64,000 nt of DNA from positions 148,175 through 212,174 of the forward strand of contig NZ_PKUU01000009.1 in assembly GCF_002899675.1 (NCBI RefSeq). The letters are read 5' to 3'. The translations under genes were made by a program, and so were the position numbers. Source of the stretch: Clostridium sp. chh4-2 (lineage in GTDB: Bacteria; Bacillota; Clostridia; Lachnospirales; Lachnospiraceae). Numbering within the stretch: the stretch's first letter is position 1; every line of letters starts with the position of its first letter. The notes beneath the pieces were generated by a model. It was not told where the DNA came from and did not search any database. It saw only the letters and a program-made list of their open reading frames with translations. Positions 1 to 8,572 of this stretch are shown here, piece after piece.

Positions 1-195
1 GTGATATTCTTTGAACCACATCTTCGCATGCTCTTTTTCCTGGTCTGCAGTTTCCAGATATAAAGCGGCCATCTGCTCGTATCCGGCTTTTTTGGCTACG
101 GATGCGTAGTAAGTATATTTATTTCTTGCCATGGACTCGCCGGCAAATGCATCCAATAAATTCTTTTCTGTTTTTGTTCCCGCATATTTAGACAT
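1..195 (-). CDS. Rubrerythrin, C-terminus beyond window edge
   Basis: The first 65 codons of a ferritin-like diiron protein are visible, and the remainder lies off the left edge. The N-terminus has the rubrerythrin pattern AFAGESMARNKY followed by DQEKEHAKMW, which supply the Glu and ExxH iron ligands of the first two helices. Rubrerythrins reduce hydrogen peroxide in the cytoplasm of anaerobes. The ATG at 195 has an AAAAGGAGAA ribosome binding site. The gene lies 48 bases after the stop of the reverse rubrerythrin on the same strand, so the two are probably co-transcribed from the PerR-type promoter near 841-868. Whether a C-terminal rubredoxin domain follows cannot be seen. Confidence 0.85.
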   Translation of the reverse strand, partial: MSKYAGTKTEKNLLDAFAGESMARNKYTYYASVAKKAGYEQMAALYLETADQEKEHAKMWFKEYH

Positions 196-243
196 ATGAA
201 TTCTCCTTTTCTTTCGTAAACTGCCAGTGATATGGAATCAGGA

Positions 244-786
244 TTAGTTGAAATATCTCTTTAATAATCCTTCAAATGCTTTTCCGTGACGAGCTTCGTC
301 TCTGGCCATCTCATGTACTGTATCATGGATTGCGTCTAAGTTAGCAGCTTTTGCACGTTTTGCAAGGTCAAATTTACCGGCTGTAGCGCCATTTTCAGCA
401 GCAACTCTTAATTCCAGGTTTTTCTTTGTGCTGGTAGTAACGCACTCGCCCAGTAATTCAGCGAATTTAGCAGCATGTTCTGCCTCTTCGTAAGCGGCTT
501 TCTCATAATATAAACCGATCTCAGGATATCCTTCTCTGTGAGCGACTCTAGCCATAGCTAAATACATACCAACTTCTGAACATTCACCTTCGAAGTTTGC
601 TCTTAAATCCATAATAATATCTTCGCTAACGCCCTGTGCAACGCCTACTACGTGCTCAGCAGCCCATGTTAATTCACCTTTCTGCTCTTCAAACTTGGAA
701 GCAGGAACCTTACATACTGGACAAAACTCTGGAGCTGTTTCTCCTTCATGAACATAACCGCATACTGTACAAACCCATTTCTTCAT
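244..786 (-). CDS. Reverse rubrerythrin (N-terminal rubredoxin, C-terminal diiron domain)
   Basis: This 180-residue protein has the domain order reversed relative to classical rubrerythrin. A rubredoxin domain comes first (CTVCG near residue 6 and CPVC near residue 22, an Fe(Cys)4 site). A ferritin-like four-helix domain follows from about residue 50, with diiron ligands in [18 protein letters not shown] and DEARHGKAF. In clostridia such proteins act as NADH-linked peroxidases with a reductase partner, are strongly oxygen-induced, and are PerR targets. Here a PerR-box-like palindrome sits inside the promoter and perR lies immediately upstream on the same strand. Family assignment is firm; the physiological role is inferred from relatives. 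Confidence 0.92.
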   Translation of the reverse strand: MKKWVCTVCGYVHEGETAPEFCPVCKVPASKFEEQKGELTWAAEHVVGVAQGVSEDIIMDLRANFEGECSEVGMYLAMARVAHREGYPEIGLYYEKAAYEEAEHAAKFAELLGECVTTSTKKNLELRVAAENGATAGKFDLAKRAKAANLDAIHDTVHEMARDEARHGKAFEGLLKRYFN

Positions 787-840
787 AATTCGTGTTCTCC
801 TTTTCTTTTTTTGATTTATATTATTCTATACATTTGATAA

Positions 841-868
841 ATAATAGTAATTATTACTGATATTACAA
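841..868 (-). promoter_or_regulatory. Promoter of the rubrerythrin pair with embedded PerR-box-like palindrome
   Basis: On the minus strand a TTGTAA -35 (863-868) and a TATTAT -10 (841-846) are separated by 16 bases. A perfect 6-1-6 palindrome, AGTAATTATTACT, occupies 846-858 inside the spacer and touches the -10. A repressor bound there would block RNA polymerase. The palindrome resembles the AT-rich PerR box. Confidence 0.65.
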
Positions 869-897
869 TAACATATTTTTCCAACGATGTCAAGCTT

Positions 898-1293
898 TTA
901 ATGTAACTTTTTTGCGGAACAATCTTTGCAGGTGCCGTAGAAAAAGATGGTGTGGCTGTTTACCTGTCCGTCAAAGTGTTCTTCAGCTATCCGGTTTAAA
1001 TCTTCTCTGGTCTGCATAGGCAGGTCGATTACCTGACCGCAATCGCTGCATACGAAATGATAATGAGGGGAAGTATCTGCATCAAAGTGATCCGCGCCGT
1101 CACCGCAGGTTAATTTGATCACTTCACCTAATTCAACCAGGAGATTCAAGTTCCGATAGACAGTGCCTAAACTGATATTAGGATATTCCTCGCGAATTGA
1201 CATATAAACGGCATCCGCAGTAGGGTGGTCCTTGCGCTCCATCAAACATGTTTTGATGGATTCACGTTGACGACTGTACTTTAGCGTCTTCAT
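898..1293 (-). CDS. perR: Peroxide-responsive Fur-family repressor PerR
   Basis: This 131-residue Fur-family metalloregulator has an N-terminal winged helix to about residue 80 and a C-terminal dimerisation domain. Two CxxC pairs (VCSDCG and GTCKDC) give the structural zinc site. The regulatory site has HFDADTSPHYH, with Asp rather than Glu at the position diagnostic of PerR (D85 in B. subtilis), and HPTAD supplies the equivalent of His37. These residues allow iron-catalysed histidine oxidation as the peroxide sensor. A near-copy of the palindrome found in the rubrerythrin promoter lies 47 bases upstream of the start, which suggests autoregulation. A CTCCTT (AAGGAG) site precedes the ATG. Confidence 0.88.
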   Translation of the reverse strand: MKTLKYSRQRESIKTCLMERKDHPTADAVYMSIREEYPNISLGTVYRNLNLLVELGEVIKLTCGDGADHFDADTSPHYHFVCSDCGQVIDLPMQTREDLNRIAEEHFDGQVNSHTIFFYGTCKDCSAKKLH

Positions 1294-1602
1294 ACAATTC
1301 TCCTTTCTTCATTCTTGTGAATCATCTTGCAAATAATAACAATAATGATTACTAATATAATAACAAAAAATAATATCTATGTCAAGGGATAATTACCTGA
1401 TTTATCGTGAAAATATGGGGATGATATAGGGATTGAGAAATATAGGGTTTGCTGTTATAATAATGGTTGGAATTTATCTGTATTCTTTTTATTCTTCAGG
1501 CCGTTTCGGCCGCAGTTTTCCATTTTTAATTATAAAAAGCGGGAGGTGATAGGAGCCAGCCTTGATTCTGTCAGGAAAAAATAATATAATAAGGAGAGAC
1601 GA
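1294..1602. other. Intergenic region between perR and the Rpn pseudogene
   Basis: These 309 bases hold the perR promoter region with its PerR-box-like palindrome at 1341-1353. A short GGCCG-TTT-CGGCC hairpin lies at 1499-1511, followed only by a weak T-rich stretch. I see no open reading frame, RNA gene or repeat in the remainder. Confidence 0.5.
1341..1353. promoter_or_regulatory. PerR-box-like palindrome upstream of perR
   Basis: AATAATGATTACT reads AGTAATCATTATT on the minus strand. It matches the perfect palindrome of the rubrerythrin promoter (846-858) with one arm mismatch. It is embedded in an AT-rich promoter region upstream of perR and is consistent with negative autoregulation. Confidence 0.55.
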
Positions 1603-1966
1603 ATGAGCACAGAGTTTTTGCAGTGGCATCCCGCTTTCTATGCAGCGGCTCAGATTGAGCTTCTGGAAGAACGGGATAAACTTGGATATTATACTCAGGG
1701 CAAACCGGGATGCAGCAGAGGAGGCGAAGGAAATGTGTGATGCGATAAGAGAGTTGTTTGCGGAGGAATTAGAGGAAGGAATGCAGTTGGGACTACAGCG
1801 GGGAATTAGTCAAGGACGAGAACAAGGCCTGGCCTGTGGCCGGGAACAGGGAATTACCATTGCAAAAATGGTCTTTCGAATGAACGCAGAAGGCAAAGAT
1901 ATAGATGAGATCGCCCAGGCCGGAGGTCTGACCCGTGAAGAGGTTCAAAAAATTCTGAACGATTGA
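1603..1966 (+). pseudogene. Rpn/PD-(D/E)XK-type nuclease-family gene collapsed by internal deletion
   Basis: The ATG at 1603 (AAGGAG upstream) opens a frame encoding MSTEFLQWHPAFYAAAQIEL, the N-terminus of a family common in Lachnospiraceae and often annotated as Rpn-like or transposase-like nuclease. That frame runs into unrelated codons after about residue 27 and stops at 1740. The typical C-terminus of the same family (LDIILRANRDAAEEAKEMCD, then the Q/G/R-rich repeat and AQAGGLTREEVQKIL) continues in another frame and ends at 1966. The catalytic core normally lying between is missing, and the junction lies near 1680-1690. I conclude that a deletion of several hundred bases also shifted the frame. 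The family memory is mine and untested here. Confidence 0.6.
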
Positions 1967-2050
1967 CGAACGATAGGCGCGGGAGAAGGACGCGGATGAG
2001 GAGACAATAACTCTAAAAGGCATCTGAGAGTGTGGCAGAAGAAACAGTTA

Positions 2051-2103
2051 TGGGATTCGGTATTCACCTCCAAGATACAAGGGCGGATATCGAATCCCAT
2101 TTT
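2051..2103. terminator. Possible terminator stem-loop upstream of convergent LysR 3' end
   Basis: A 13-base arm starting TGGGATTCG at 2051 pairs with its complement ending at 2099 (one mismatch, 23-base loop), followed by TTTT. It lies between the pseudogene and the convergent LysR gene. The T-tract is short, so termination is only plausible. Confidence 0.35.
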
Positions 2104-2111
2104 GGCAGATA

Positions 2112-3050
2112 TCAGATCGTTTCTTTGGCAATCCGTATAAATTCTTTGGTGGCCTGTGAAAGGTAATGGCCTTTATGATAACCGATTGCCAAGACACCGT
2201 GAGCTTTCGGGTAGTTGAGCGAGTAGAAATTTAATGGTCCCCGCTCTCTTAAAACGGTATCCAAAGCGCCCCGGCTGGCGATAAACATCTTAGGATAAAA
2301 GGTGATTCCCATGCCTTTTCCGGCTAAAGCCATAACGGTTTCTATATTCTCTGTTTCCAGAATGATGCGCGGGGTGATCTGCGAATCTTCAAAGATCTCA
2401 TCGGCGATTGTCCGCACCCGGTTTCCTTTATTAAGCAGTAAAAACGGGCAGCCGTCTAATATGGAAAGGTCATTGCTGTGTTCCAACAGCATTTTCGTTT
2501 CTTCCACTTTTCCGGGGAAGGCTTTTTCCAGCACGGAATCGGAGACTGCAAGGAGGACTTCCTCGTCGCAGAGGGGGACGGTTTCTATGTTATCCACCTT
2601 AAAGGGCAGCATGCCGATGATCAGATCTACTTTGCCGTGCAGAAGATCGCTGTCCAGTTCTGAGGAGTTTCCTTCTACCAGATGAAGCTCGATATTGGGA
2701 AAGCGCTCTTTATACAGCGGTAGGATTTCCGGCAGGATCTTCCGCCCTCTGGTATGAGAAACGCCGATGGAAATGCGGCCGGTGGAGAAATCCTTGATAT
2801 CGGCTATCTCCTTGTACGTTTCATCCCTGAGATCCAAAAACTGCCGCGCTCTCGCTTTTAAAGCCTGTCCGGCATAGGTGAGGGTCAGCGGGGTGGTTCG
2901 GTTAAATAAAATAACATCAAATTCTTTTTCCAGGTTGGAGATATGGTTGCTCAGGGACTGCTGGGATATATACAGACGCTTTGCGGCTTTTGTAAAATTC
3001 AGCTCTTCCGCAGCGGTCAGGAAATACTCCAGGTTCAAAAAATTAATCAT
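2112..3050 (-). CDS. LysR-family transcriptional regulator
   Basis: This 312-residue protein has a typical LysR architecture. An N-terminal winged helix-turn-helix (about residues 1-60, FLTAAEELNFTKAAKRLYISQQSLSNHI) is followed by a linker helix and a periplasmic-binding-protein-like effector domain (about 90-300). The target and inducer cannot be told from sequence. The adjacent S1-domain gene is divergent, about 240 bases away, and is not an obvious metabolic target. Length matches the family and there is no sign of damage. Confidence 0.88.
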   Translation of the reverse strand: MINFLNLEYFLTAAEELNFTKAAKRLYISQQSLSNHISNLEKEFDVILFNRTTPLTLTYAGQALKARARQFLDLRDETYKEIADIKDFSTGRISIGVSHTRGRKILPEILPLYKERFPNIELHLVEGNSSELDSDLLHGKVDLIIGMLPFKVDNIETVPLCDEEVLLAVSDSVLEKAFPGKVEETKMLLEHSNDLSILDGCPFLLLNKGNRVRTIADEIFEDSQITPRIILETENIETVMALAGKGMGITFYPKMFIASRGALDTVLRERGPLNFYSLNYPKAHGVLAIGYHKGHYLSQATKEFIRIAKETI

Positions 3051-3290
3051 GATCGATTATCCTCCATGTATACGGTCTGTTACAGTCTGACCGCGCTCCA
3101 ACTGTCATGGATAACCATACCGGAATTTCCGCTTTGGAAGCCAAAGGAGGAGATAAAACGTCTGCCTGACTGCTGATTGTAACCGTTAATGAGAATATAG
3201 CATATTTTTTCAGAGAAAACTATAGAAATATTAGGCAGGATATGATAAATTAATATATTAGAAAGTTTTGTGAAAAGTGAGGAGAAAAAC

Positions 3291-4022
3291 ATGAGTGACG
3301 AGATGAGAAAAGATATGGAAAGCATGGATGATTACGCTGCAGAACTGGAAGCGTCTTATAAGGAATATGACGAGAGACGGAGCAAACAGGTTTATGTGGC
3401 AGAAGAAGATCCTCAGGCAGAGGCTTGGCAGAATTTAGGCCAGATGAAAGAGGACCGTACTGTTGTTAAGGTTAAGATTAAAGAGATTGTAAAAGGCGGA
3501 GCAATCGCATATGTGGACGAGATGAAGGCATTTATCCCTGCATCCCAGCTTTCACTGGAATATATTGAGAAATTGGATGAATGGGTTGGAAAATATGTAG
3601 AGGCCCTCGTTATCACCGTTGATCCTGAAAACAAGAAACTGGTTCTCTCTGCAAAGGAACTGCTGAAAGAAAAGGCAGAGGCGGAGAAACAGGAGAAGTT
3701 ATCAAAGATACAGGCAGGTCAGGTTGTGGAAGGCGTTGTGGACAGCCTGAAACCATACGGCGCATTTGTTAATCTGGAAGGCGGATTATCAGGTCTGCTT
3801 CACATTTCCCAGATCAGCAATCAGAGAATTAAACATCCGGGCGCTGTTTTAAAAGAAGGCCAGAATGTGACTGTTAAGATTTTAAGCGTTGCAGACGGAA
3901 AGATCAGTCTGAGCATGAAAGCATTGGAGCCGGAAGATGAACCGGCAGAGGTTTTCGACTATAAAGAAAATGGAAGCGCCTTTACCGGCTTAGGCGACTT
4001 ACTGAAGGGCATCAAATTATGA
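3291..4022 (+). CDS. Cytoplasmic protein with two S1 RNA-binding domains
   Basis: The 243-residue product has an acidic N-terminal stretch, then two S1/OB-fold domains at about 54-124 (VKVKIKEIVKGGAIAYVDEMKAFIP) and 140-211 (VVEGVVDSLKPYGAFVNLEGG). The second has the classic GAFV...GLLHISQ signature, and the first is more divergent. It resembles a shortened ribosomal protein S1, as found in low-GC Gram-positives, and likely binds RNA or the ribosome. The ATG at 3291 is chosen because GAGGAG lies six bases upstream; an in-frame GTG at 3270 has no such site. The stop overlaps the start of the alarmone synthetase gene, so the two are probably translationally coupled. Confidence 0.82.
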   Translation: MSDEMRKDMESMDDYAAELEASYKEYDERRSKQVYVAEEDPQAEAWQNLGQMKEDRTVVKVKIKEIVKGGAIAYVDEMKAFIPASQLSLEYIEKLDEWVGKYVEALVITVDPENKKLVLSAKELLKEKAEAEKQEKLSKIQAGQVVEGVVDSLKPYGAFVNLEGGLSGLLHISQISNQRIKHPGAVLKEGQNVTVKILSVADGKISLSMKALEPEDEPAEVFDYKENGSAFTGLGDLLKGIKL

Positions 4023-4690
4023 TGAATATCCCTAAAACATACAACCAGATTGACCAATGGAAATCGGTTATGTTTTTGTATAACTCTGCGTTAAAGGAGA
4101 TCAATACCAAGATTGAGATTCTGAATAATGAGTTCGTTCATATTTATGATTACAATCCTATTGAACATATTAAGTCGCGGCTGAAAACGCCGGAAAGCAT
4201 TGTTCAGAAGCTGAAACGCTACGGATGGGATGTTACCATTGACAATATGACTGATAAGCTCAATGATATCGCGGGAATCAGAATTATCTGTTCCTTTACA
4301 TCGGATATTTATATGATTGCCGATATGATATCGAGGCAGAGCGATGTTACAGTTTTATTTGTAAAAGATTATATCAAAAATCCAAAACCAAATGGATATA
4401 AGAGTTATCACATGGTGGTGACAATTCCGATTTATCTGACTGACGGGCCGGTAGAGACGAAAGTGGAGATACAGATACGGACAGTAGCCATGGATTTCTG
4501 GGCCAGCCTGGAACATAAAATCTATTATAAATTTGAGGGGAATGCGCCTGCATATCTTCAGCAGGAGCTGAAAGCCTGCGCCGATATGGTGGATATGCTG
4601 GATGCCAAGATGTATTCCCTGAATGAAGCAATTCTTGCGCTCAGCCAGAACCAACAGGAAGAAGCTATTGAAGAAGAGACAAAGGGGTAA
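4019..4690 (+). CDS. relQ: Small alarmone synthetase, RelQ/YjbM type (GTP pyrophosphokinase)
   Basis: This 223-residue protein consists of a single RelA/SpoT synthetase domain with no hydrolase or TGS/ACT domain, as in the small alarmone synthetases. It transfers pyrophosphate from ATP to GTP or GDP to make (p)ppGpp. Signature segments are LNDIAGIRIICSF (metal-binding Asp near 83), NPKPNGYKSYH (G-loop) and VEIQIRTVAMDFWASLEHK (catalytic Glu near 150), all intact. The start overlaps the S1-domain gene stop by four bases (ATGA), and a second ATG follows immediately. A long perfect hairpin downstream ends the pair. The link between an RNA-binding S1 protein and an alarmone synthetase suggests a translation or stress role. 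Confidence 0.87.
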   Translation: MMNIPKTYNQIDQWKSVMFLYNSALKEINTKIEILNNEFVHIYDYNPIEHIKSRLKTPESIVQKLKRYGWDVTIDNMTDKLNDIAGIRIICSFTSDIYMIADMISRQSDVTVLFVKDYIKNPKPNGYKSYHMVVTIPIYLTDGPVETKVEIQIRTVAMDFWASLEHKIYYKFEGNAPAYLQQELKACADMVDMLDAKMYSLNEAILALSQNQQEEAIEEETKG

Positions 4691-4722
4691 AGGCTGAAGC
4701 GAAGAGAACTTTTAACATAATA

Positions 4723-4801
4723 GGTGAAGGGATTTTTGAAAAAGCCTTAGTGATTTGGTTTTAAAACCAAACCCTAAGGCTTTTTCAAAAATCCCTTCAC
4801 C
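4723..4801. terminator. 28-bp perfect inverted repeat, probable bidirectional terminator
   Basis: Arms at 4723-4750 and 4774-4801 are perfectly complementary over 28 bases. The loop itself contains the palindrome TTTGGTTTTAAAACCAAA. Each arm holds GTGAAGG, then ATTTTTGAAAAAGCCTT, a motif that recurs near 11570 and 63757. The stem lies between two same-strand genes, right after the alarmone synthetase, so it probably terminates that pair. Its sequence suggests descent from a dispersed repeat. Confidence 0.7.
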
Positions 4802-4837
4802 CTTCCTGTAAATTTATGCGGAGAGACGAGGGATAAT

Positions 4838-6640
4838 ATGTGGAGACTTCTCAGAGAGACAGGTCAGATTATAAAATTTAATATCAAGAATCTGCTTCTG
4901 TTTGAAGTGATCTACCGTTTGGTAACTGCTCCCATTTACCTGCGTTTCATGGACCTGGGGATTAAAGCTATTTTAAAGCTGAACGGCTACAGCTTTCTTA
5001 CATTGGGAAATCTGGGGAAAATCCTGTTGAATCCGGGGACGATACTGATTCTTTTAGGCGTGAGCCTGGTTGGCGTTTTGATATTAACCGTTGAGATCGG
5101 CGGATTGATCACCGCATTTTCAGGGGCGGCTTATTACCTGAAGCTTCCCTGGACGGAGATTCTGTCCGGCGGAGTGCACAAGCTGATTGATGAAATGAGG
5201 CGAAAGAATTTTGCGATTCTTTTAATGGCGCTGGTGAATTACCTGCTGGTCAACCTCTATTTGATCTACCGGGTGTTTACCCACGTGAAACCCCTTAATT
5301 TTATGATGCGCACAATTTTGGAAGAACCCGTATCCAGAATGCTTCTGGTGGTTGGGCTGGTGCTTTGCGTAATCGGGTTTGCTCCGGTTATGTTTGTCTG
5401 GTATGGATGTATGGTGGAGCAGAAATCTTTCCGGGACAGCTGCGCAAGAAGCAGGGAACTTTTGAAAGACCATGTGATTCCATCTGTAATACTGATGGGC
5501 GGGGGCAATGCGGCGGCTATTTTATTGATGATTATTACGTATCTTGTCTGCGTGTTGGCGGCGGCTCTGATCGTTGTGTTGGCAGTGGATAAAAAGATGG
5601 AGTTCGCATTTCTTCTCGCGGCCTGTGACAGGATTGAGCTGGTTTTGCTGTTTTTGTTCAGCTCGATTATCTGTATGGTCAATTTTGCGTCCCTGACAGT
5701 GCTTTACTACCAATACAGCAGCCGGCTGAAACGTGAGCCCAGGTGGGATTTTGATTTTACGGGACAAAAGGTTTTGAAGAAAAAATATGCTCTGGTAGCA
5801 GGCGTTCTGATGTGTGTTGTCAGCGCTGTCTGCATGTTTGACGTGGCCTGGAACGGTTCCGTGATCACAAAAGCTGTGATAACGGATATAGGCATAACCG
5901 CCCACCGGGGGAGTTCCAAAACGGCTCCGGAAAATACCATGGCGGCCATTGAAGCGGCGGTGGAAGAGCTGGCTGATTATGCGGAGATCGACGTACAGGA
6001 ATCCAGTGACGGGTATTTGGTCCTCTGCCATGACAGCAGTTTAAAACGGGTGGCCGGAATTAAGCGCAATGTGTCGGAACTGACCTTTGAGCAGCTGATG
6101 GAGCTGGATGTGGGAAGCTGGTTTTCACCGGAATTTGCCGGTGAGAGGATTCCGACCTTGGAAGAGGTGATGGCCTATGCCAAGGGAAAGATCAATCTGA
6201 ACATAGAAATTAAGAATGCGGGAAGCGGCAGCCGGATGCCGGAAATGGTATTAAAACTGATTGAAGAGTATGGGATGGAAGAACAGTGCGTAGTGACATC
6301 TACGGCCCTTAAATATTTGGTGCGGATTAAGGAATTGAATCCGGATATTAAAACCGGTTATATTATTTCAGCGGCTTACGGCCGTTATTATGAAGAAGAC
6401 AGCATTGATTTTATCAGTCTGCGTTCCAGCTTTGTGACCGAGCGTTTGGTGACGCTGGCCCATGAATCCGGCAAGGAGATTCATGCCTGGACGGTCAACA
6501 GCAAAAGCGAGATGGAGCGGGTAAAGGCCCTTGGCGTGGATAATATCATAACGGATTATCCGGTCAGAGCCAGAGAGCTGATCTATGGGGAAGAGGCGAC
6601 GGAAACGCTGTTGGGATATCTGCGTCTGATTCTGAGATAG
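4838..6640 (+). CDS. Membrane-anchored glycerophosphodiester phosphodiesterase
   Basis: The 600-residue protein has a multi-pass membrane half (about residues 20-340, roughly eight hydrophobic segments) followed by a GDPD TIM-barrel domain (about 350-590). Catalytic residues are visible: His356 and Arg357 (HRG), Glu366 in APENT, Glu383 and Asp385 in AEIDVQ, and His398 in LCHD. The family hydrolyses glycerophosphodiesters to glycerol-3-phosphate and an alcohol. The membrane-domain version is common in Firmicutes, and its outward-facing domain may act on teichoic-acid or phospholipid breakdown products. The topology is inferred. Confidence 0.88.
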   Translation: MWRLLRETGQIIKFNIKNLLLFEVIYRLVTAPIYLRFMDLGIKAILKLNGYSFLTLGNLGKILLNPGTILILLGVSLVGVLILTVEIGGLITAFSGAAYYLKLPWTEILSGGVHKLIDEMRRKNFAILLMALVNYLLVNLYLIYRVFTHVKPLNFMMRTILEEPVSRMLLVVGLVLCVIGFAPVMFVWYGCMVEQKSFRDSCARSRELLKDHVIPSVILMGGGNAAAILLMIITYLVCVLAAALIVVLAVDKKMEFAFLLAACDRIELVLLFLFSSIICMVNFASLTVLYYQYSSRLKREPRWDFDFTGQKVLKKKYALVAGVLMCVVSAVCMFDVAWNGSVITKAVITDIGITAHRGSSKTAPENTMAAIEAAVEELADYAEIDVQESSDGYLVLCHDSSLKRVAGIKRNVSELTFEQLMELDVGSWFSPEFAGERIPTLEEVMAYAKGKINLNIEIKNAGSGSRMPEMVLKLIEEYGMEEQCVVTSTALKYLVRIKELNPDIKTGYIISAAYGRYYEEDSIDFISLRSSFVTERLVTLAHESGKEIHAWTVNSKSEMERVKALGVDNIITDYPVRARELIYGEEATETLLGYLRLILR

Positions 6641-6698
6641 GGATTCAGAAGATAGAAACTTGCGATAGAGAGACTGAAATGAGGAGAAAATTGGAATT

Positions 6699-7154
6699 AT
6701 GCGTATGGTAATACAGAGAGTGGCTCATGCAAAAGTCACTGTGTCCGGCCAGGAGATTGGTTCGATTGGCAGAGGATTTTTAATTTTACTGGGTGTGGAA
6801 GACAGCGATGACCGGACGGTTGCGGATAAAATGGTGGATAAGATGGGAAAGCTGCGCATCTTTGAAGATGAGCAGGGAAAGACCAATCTTTCTTTGGCAG
6901 ATGTGGACGGAGAGATTCTGGTGGTCAGCCAGTTCACCTTATATGCGGACTGCAGAAAAGGGAACAGGCCCAGCTTTATCCGGGCCGGAGCGCCTGCTTT
7001 GGCTGAAGAACTCTATGAATATGTGGTTTCGCAGTGCGGCCGGTATGCGAAAAAGACGGCTCACGGAAGCTTCGGAGCCGATATGAAGGTTGAACTGTTA
7101 AATGACGGGCCATTTACCATAGTGCTGGACAGTGAAGAGCTGATGAAACGATGA
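6699..7154 (+). CDS. dtd: D-aminoacyl-tRNA deacylase
   Basis: This 151-residue protein matches Dtd in length and motifs. The [17 protein letters not shown] block carries the catalytic Thr. The C-terminal loop is NDGPFT, where most bacteria have NxGPVT; Phe for Val is a modest variant. The enzyme hydrolyses D-aminoacyl-tRNA (and Gly-tRNA-Ala) in the cytoplasm to keep D-residues and mischarged glycine out of proteins. A GAGGAG site lies upstream. Its stop overlaps an in-frame start-like ATG of the next gene. Confidence 0.93.
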   Translation: MRMVIQRVAHAKVTVSGQEIGSIGRGFLILLGVEDSDDRTVADKMVDKMGKLRIFEDEQGKTNLSLADVDGEILVVSQFTLYADCRKGNRPSFIRAGAPALAEELYEYVVSQCGRYAKKTAHGSFGADMKVELLNDGPFTIVLDSEELMKR

Positions 7155-7174
7155 CAAAGAGAAAGGAAGAAAAG

Positions 7175-8569
7175 ATGGAAAAGACAGCAAAAGAATTACA
7201 GGATGAACTCACCTGGAAATTCCCTCATATTGCAAAGGCGGCGCCTGAACAGGTGGAGCAGGCGGCAGCATTTTGCGAAGGGTATAAAAAATTCCTGGAT
7301 ACGGGAAAAACTGAGCGGGAATGCGTAAAAGAAGCGGAGCAGATGCTTCTGAATGCCGGATACAGGCCGTTTGACGAGAATGGAACATATGAACCGGGCG
7401 ACAAAGTTTATATGATTCAAAGAAATAAAGCGCTGATTGCCACCACTTTTGGAACTGAGAAGGTGGATGCAGGTCTCAGAATCAACGGTGCCCATATTGA
7501 TTCACCCAGACTGGACTTAAAGCCCAATCCTATGTATGAAAAAAATGATATCGCCTACTTTAAAACCCATTATTACGGCGGCATCAGAAAATATCAGTGG
7601 GGCACGGTTCCGCTGGCTATGCATGGAGTTATTATCAAGAAAAATGGTGAAAAAGTGGAGATTTCCATCGGTGAAAACGAGAATGATCCTGTATTTTGCG
7701 TTACCGATCTGCTTCCCCATCTGGGCGCGGAACAGAATGAACGCCATTTAAAGGATGGATTAAAAGGCGAGGAACTGAATATCGTGATCGGTTCCGTGCC
7801 GTATGCAGACGATGAGATTAAGGAGCCGGTCAAACTGCTTGCGCTCCAAATATTAAATGAGAAATATGGGATTACGGAGGCGGATTTCCTTCGTGCGGAA
7901 ATCGAGATGGTTCCTGCCCAGAAAGCCAGCGACGTGGGGCTGGACCGCAGCATGATCGGCGCTTACGGGCAGGATGACAGGGTATGCGCTTATACGGCTC
8001 TCATGGCGGAGATCGAAACGAAGGAGCCAAAATACACTACGGTAACGGTTCTGACAGATAAAGAGGAGATCGGATCGGAGGGAAATACAGGGCTGAACTC
8101 CAACTATGTGGCTCATTATATTGAGTATTTGGCAGAACTTCAGGGGGTTAATCCTAAGGCTGTTTTCAAAAATGCGGTCTGCCTCTCCTCTGATGTAAAT
8201 GCGGCGTATGATCCCACGTTTCCAAGCGTATTTGAAGCGAATAATTCCTGCTATATGAATAAAGGATGCGTTTTAACCAAGTATACGGGGGCCAGAGGAA
8301 AATCCGGTTCTAACGATGCCAGTGCGGAGCTGATGGCGCGGGTGATCGATATTATGGACAGAGGCGGCGTATACTGGCAGATCGGCGAACTGGGAGCGGT
8401 GGACGCAGGAGGCGGCGGAACCATTGCCAAATATGTGGCTCAGATGAATATCGAAGTGGTGGATCTTGGCGTGCCGATTCTCTCCATGCATTCTCCATTT
8501 GAACTGGCTTCCAAATTGGATGTGTATAATACATACAAGGCATTTCATGCATTTTATAACATCGTGTAA
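7175..8569 (+). CDS. M18-family aspartyl-type metalloaminopeptidase
   Basis: The 464-residue enzyme has the M18 zinc ligands and catalytic residues in order: HIDSPRLDLKPNP, GQDDRVCAYT, DKEEIGSEGNTG, CLSSDVNAAYDP and SMHSPFELASKLD. Family members are dodecameric cytoplasmic exopeptidases that trim N-terminal, often acidic, residues from peptides. The ATG at 7175 is preferred because GGAAG lies upstream at the right distance; an ATG at 7151 overlaps the dtd stop and would add eight residues. It is probably expressed with dtd. Confidence 0.9.
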   Translation: MEKTAKELQDELTWKFPHIAKAAPEQVEQAAAFCEGYKKFLDTGKTERECVKEAEQMLLNAGYRPFDENGTYEPGDKVYMIQRNKALIATTFGTEKVDAGLRINGAHIDSPRLDLKPNPMYEKNDIAYFKTHYYGGIRKYQWGTVPLAMHGVIIKKNGEKVEISIGENENDPVFCVTDLLPHLGAEQNERHLKDGLKGEELNIVIGSVPYADDEIKEPVKLLALQILNEKYGITEADFLRAEIEMVPAQKASDVGLDRSMIGAYGQDDRVCAYTALMAEIETKEPKYTTVTVLTDKEEIGSEGNTGLNSNYVAHYIEYLAELQGVNPKAVFKNAVCLSSDVNAAYDPTFPSVFEANNSCYMNKGCVLTKYTGARGKSGSNDASAELMARVIDIMDRGGVYWQIGELGAVDAGGGGTIAKYVAQMNIEVVDLGVPILSMHSPFELASKLDVYNTYKAFHAFYNIV

Positions 8570-8572
8570 CTA

